Origin: Nocardia sp.
GTDB lineage: Bacteria > Actinomycetota > Actinomycetes > Mycobacteriales > Mycobacteriaceae
Reading direction: 5' to 3'
Length of the DNA stretch: 8,004 nt
NCBI GenBank assembly: GCA_017354515.1
Contig: JAFMQT010000195.1
Span: 1-8,004 of the forward strand
In this document: piece by piece, positions 5,746 through 8,004 of the stretch
Numbering within the stretch: the first letter of the stretch is position 1
Layout: each line of letters begins with the position of its first letter
The notes under the pieces: model-generated
What the model was told of the DNA's origin: nothing
The model's input: the letters and a program-made list of their open reading frames with translations, nothing else
Database searches by the model: none
Translations under genes and position numbers: made by a program

Positions 5746-7236
5746 CTAGGACAGGTCCAGGTCGTGGGCTGTTCGCAGCAGGCTGGTCTGGACCTCGGCG
5801 TGGTTCATCCCTTCCACTGTGCCCAGTGCCGGCATCATCTCGAGAAGTGTTGTCGGCCACGGAGTTCCCAACTCGGGAAAGCATCGCGTGAACACGTCGG
5901 CGAGGATCGCCGGGGCGGTCGAGGCGCCCGGTGAGGCGCCCAGCAGACCCGCGATGGTGCCGTCGGCGCCGGTGACCAGTTCGGTGCCGAACGCGATATC
6001 GCCGCGGCGGCCGGATCCGGGCTTGACGATCTGGGCGCGCTGCCCGGCCTCGACCGGATACCAGTCGCGGGGCTGTGCGCCGGGATAGAAATGCCGCAGC
6101 TGGGCGAGTTTTCGTCGGCGAGTGGCCACCACTTGAGTGAGTAGGTACCACACCAGCGGGAGATTGTGCAGGATGGCCGACAGCAGTGTGCCGATGTTGT
6201 TCGCGTTCACCGTCGTGAACAGATCGGTGCGGCGGCCGTACTTCAGCAGCCGGGTGCTGAAGGTCGCGTAGGGGCCGAACAGGAGCGATTCGCGACCGTC
6301 GACGACCCGTTTATCCAAGTGCGGCACCGACATCGGGGGAGCTCCGAGCGCGGCCTGACTGTAGACCTTGTCCGCGTGGCGGGCCACCACCTCCGGATTG
6401 TCGGTGCGCAGGAATTGCGCTCCGAAAGGAAGCACTCCGTAGCCGCGGGTCTGGTCGATCCCGGCTTTCTGCAGCAGCCGCAGGGCATATCCTCCCGCGC
6501 CCACGAAGACGAATCGGGATCGGACGGTGCGGCCTCGCGCGGCCTTGCGGTCACGGACCTCGACCGTCCAGATTCCGTCGGCGCCGCGACGCAGTGCCGT
6601 GACCTCGTGGCCGAGTTCGACCCGTGCCCCGGCCGCGGTCATGGTGGCGATCAAGGCGGTGGTCAAGGCACCGAAGTCGATATCGGTACCGGCCTCGTAG
6701 CGGGTGGCGGCCACCGGTTCGGCGGGGTCGCGCCCGGCCATCACCAGGGGAGCCCACTCCGCGATCACCGCGGGGTCCTCGGTGTATCGCATCGCCTCGA
6801 ACAGCGGGATCGAACGCAGCGTCCGGTAACGGCGCCGCAGGTAGGCGACGTCACGCTCGCCGATGACGAAATCCATGTGGGGAACGGGGGTGATGAACGC
6901 CGAGTCGATATCGCCGTCGGTGACCAGCCGGGCCCAGAACTGCCGGGAGGCGTGGAAGGCGGCACCGATCCGCTCGGCGGTGGCCGGGTCCCGCGGATCG
7001 GGCATGTAGTTCAACTCGCACAGGCCCGAATGCCCCGTGCCGGCGTTGTTCCAGGGATGGGAGCTTTCGGCCGCGAACTGGTCGAGTCGCTCGAACAACA
7101 CTATCGACCACTGCGGGCAGACCTTGCGGATCATCGCGCCCAGGGTGGCCGACATGATGCCGCCACCGATCAGCACGACATCGTAAATATCCTGCGGGAC
7201 AGCACGTTCTGGGTCTTCGGCGGGCGTTGTGGTCAT
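5746..7236 (-). CDS. mqo: Malate:quinone oxidoreductase
   Basis: A 496-residue FAD enzyme that oxidises L-malate to oxaloacetate and passes electrons to the quinone pool (menaquinone in actinobacteria). It is a peripheral protein on the inner face of the membrane and replaces or complements NAD-dependent malate dehydrogenase in the TCA cycle. The FAD-binding motif is YDVVLIGGGIMSATLG (18-33), followed by ERLDQFAAESSHPWNNAGTG (49-68) and HSGLCELNY (69-77), which are hallmarks of Mqo. TDIDFGALT and the C-terminal GASPGASTAPAIL (433-445) also match. Length agrees with the usual 490-500 residues and all conserved blocks are present. ATG 7236 is chosen because GAGGAGAGG (7251-7243) lies 6 nt upstream; an in-frame ATG at 7269 would place this site inside the coding region. 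No transmembrane segment or signal peptide is seen. It is divergent from a LysR-type regulator with 90 bp between them. Confidence 0.96.
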   Translation of the reverse strand: MTTTPAEDPERAVPQDIYDVVLIGGGIMSATLGAMIRKVCPQWSIVLFERLDQFAAESSHPWNNAGTGHSGLCELNYMPDPRDPATAERIGAAFHASRQFWARLVTDGDIDSAFITPVPHMDFVIGERDVAYLRRRYRTLRSIPLFEAMRYTEDPAVIAEWAPLVMAGRDPAEPVAATRYEAGTDIDFGALTTALIATMTAAGARVELGHEVTALRRGADGIWTVEVRDRKAARGRTVRSRFVFVGAGGYALRLLQKAGIDQTRGYGVLPFGAQFLRTDNPEVVARHADKVYSQAALGAPPMSVPHLDKRVVDGRESLLFGPYATFSTRLLKYGRRTDLFTTVNANNIGTLLSAILHNLPLVWYLLTQVVATRRRKLAQLRHFYPGAQPRDWYPVEAGQRAQIVKPGSGRRGDIAFGTELVTGADGTIAGLLGASPGASTAPAILADVFTRCFPELGTPWPTTLLEMMPALGTVEGMNHAEVQTSLLRTAHDLDLS

Positions 7237-7289
7237 GTCTGGCCTCTCCTCGGGTGGCGGTGAAGCCATCGTCTCGCCGGAATACCGAT

Positions 7290-7299
7290 CCGTCTACGG
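7290..7299. promoter_or_regulatory. Small palindrome, candidate LysR operator core
   Basis: CCGT (7290-7293) and ACGG (7296-7299) are inverted around CT. An outer, nearly symmetric ATA (7282-7284) and TAT (7304-7306) flank it. It is central in the divergent gap, where a LysR protein would bind to control itself and mqo. It does not match the classic T-N11-A LysR box symmetrically, and 4-bp arms are weak evidence. Confidence 0.2.
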
Positions 7300-7314
7300 C
7301 CAATATGTGTTCGC

Positions 7315-7320
7315 TATGAT
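7315..7320 (+). promoter_or_regulatory. Probable -10 element of a leaderless LysR promoter
   Basis: TATGAT matches the sigma-A -10 consensus at five of six bases and the actinobacterial TANNNT pattern. Its last base is 7 nt from the A of the LysR ATG (7327), the usual distance to the transcription start. Transcription would therefore begin at or beside the start codon. No -35 consensus is visible 16-18 bp upstream, which is common in actinobacterial promoters. Confidence 0.5.
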
Positions 7321-7326
7321 CCGAAT

Positions 7327-8004
7327 ATGGATGAATGGGTGGGCGAGGAGGTGCGCGACCTGATTCCGTTGCTGGCGGCCTTCGAAGCCACCGCCCAGCA
7401 GGGCCACATCACGCGGGCCGCGCATCTGCTCGATGTGCCGCAGTCCTCGCTGAGCCGGCGACTCAGAGCCGTCGAGAAAGCGGTCGGTGTGGCACTCGTA
7501 CGGCCCGAGGGCCGCGGAATCGCGCTGACCACGGCGGGACGTGACCTGTACGAACGCATCCGGGGCATTGTCAAATCCCTCGACGACGCAATCTGCGTAG
7601 TGCGCGCACATGCCGACCCCGACAGTGGGACGGTGCGGTTCGGGTTCCCGCTCACCCTGGGCCCGGTCAGCATGCCGTCCCTGCTCGCCGACTTCCACGC
7701 CGCCGCACCGCGGATCCGGTTGCAGATGGTGCAGGCACCCGGCGAAGCGCTCGCGGATATGATCCGTCAGGGGCGCCTGGACCTGGCGGTCATGATCCCC
7801 GCACCGGACGACCTTCCGGTAAAACTGCTGGGGCATCAGCGAATTCACCTGTATGTCGGGTGCGATCACCGGCTGGCCGAGCGCAGGCAGGTCCATCTCG
7901 CCGAACTCGCGGGCGAAACGTTCATCGCCAATCCACGCACCTATCATCTGCGCCGACTGCTCGATTCCTGGTGCGCCGAAGCGGGATTCACCCCTGAGGT
8001 CGCC
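7327..8004 (+). CDS. LysR-family transcriptional regulator (partial, C-terminus cut by window edge)
   Basis: The frame is open from ATG 7327 to the window end, giving 226 residues of a protein that is usually about 300. The winged helix-turn-helix lies at residues 12-71: FEATAQQGHITRAAHLL (19-35) is the first part, VPQSSLSRRLRAVEKAVG (37-54) holds the recognition helix, and LTTAGRDL ends the wing. A linker helix follows to about residue 95. The substrate-binding domain begins near SGTVRFGFPL (100-109) with the two-lobed periplasmic-binding-protein-like fold; only its first part is present. The ligand is unknown. It is divergent from mqo with 90 bp between starts, so autoregulation and control of mqo are the natural hypothesis. 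The start has no Shine-Dalgarno site but a good -10 box 7 nt upstream, which suggests a leaderless mRNA. An antisense open frame covering the same stretch (7947 to 7294) has no recognisable protein features. Confidence 0.93.
   Translation, partial: MDEWVGEEVRDLIPLLAAFEATAQQGHITRAAHLLDVPQSSLSRRLRAVEKAVGVALVRPEGRGIALTTAGRDLYERIRGIVKSLDDAICVVRAHADPDSGTVRFGFPLTLGPVSMPSLLADFHAAAPRIRLQMVQAPGEALADMIRQGRLDLAVMIPAPDDLPVKLLGHQRIHLYVGCDHRLAERRQVHLAELAGETFIANPRTYHLRRLLDSWCAEAGFTPEVA

Larger units (their letters stand above)
7237..7326. promoter_or_regulatory. Divergent promoter region between mqo and the LysR gene
   Basis: This 90-bp gap must carry the control sites for both divergent genes unless mqo is expressed from further upstream. 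The mqo side holds the strong Shine-Dalgarno site at 7251-7243. The LysR side is AT-rich and contains the -10 candidate listed separately. AATATG occurs twice (7302-7307 and 7324-7329), 22 bp apart or about two helical turns, the second covering the LysR start. A small palindrome lies at 7290-7299. No good -35/-10 pair for mqo could be assigned by eye. Confidence 0.55.

Noticed and set aside
5663..6151. Minus-strand open frame overlapping the mqo 3' end and the following gap
   Set aside because: Arg/Pro-rich shadow frame overlapping conserved Mqo C-terminal residues; no motif.
6166..7263. 365-codon plus-strand open frame opposite mqo
   Set aside because: Antisense to well-conserved Mqo coding sequence; translation is Arg/Gly/Asp-rich with no motif.
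7294..7947. 217-codon minus-strand open frame opposite the LysR gene
   Set aside because: Runs against a clear LysR helix-turn-helix and binding domain; no protein features of its own.

Overview
The window is high-GC DNA with actinobacterial gene content. It carries a DUF574-type SAM-dependent methyltransferase, a one-chain biotin-dependent acyl-CoA carboxylase of the mycobacterial/nocardial kind, and a malate:quinone oxidoreductase; GTG starts and purine-rich Shine-Dalgarno sites are common. Nocardia or a close relative in the Mycobacteriales is the best guess, but no rRNA or other taxonomic marker is present. All genes look chromosomal and intact; I see no insertion sequence, prophage, CRISPR array, tRNA or rRNA.

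Layout from left to right. (1) The C-terminal end of a charged coiled-coil protein (1-174, +). (2) A small LURP-one-related (LOR, tubby-like fold) protein (229-714, +). (3) A 209-bp gap, then a DUF574/Methyltransf_19 methyltransferase (924-1736, +). (4) A 24-bp convergent gap holding a compact hairpin. (5) On the minus strand, a 1053-residue carboxylase with biotin carboxylase, biotin carrier and carboxyltransferase in one chain (4922 to 1761), preceded by an NAD(P)-binding NmrA-like/atypical SDR protein (5650 to 4994). (6) Malate:quinone oxidoreductase mqo on the minus strand (7236 to 5746). (7) A 90-bp divergent promoter region and a LysR-family regulator running off the right edge (7327-8004, +).

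The clearest functional links are two. The LysR gene is divergent from mqo, the usual arrangement for a LysR protein acting on its neighbour, so it may control malate oxidation into the menaquinone pool. The SDR gene and the carboxylase are co-directional with a 71-bp gap and could be co-transcribed, although nothing in either sequence shows a shared pathway. The carboxylase yields a carboxylated acyl-CoA, its acyl length unknown.

The window is mostly ordinary metabolism. The points most worth a second look are the one-chain carboxylase and its start site, the apparently leaderless LysR gene, and the small inverted repeats in the gaps. I found no convincing new multi-gene system.
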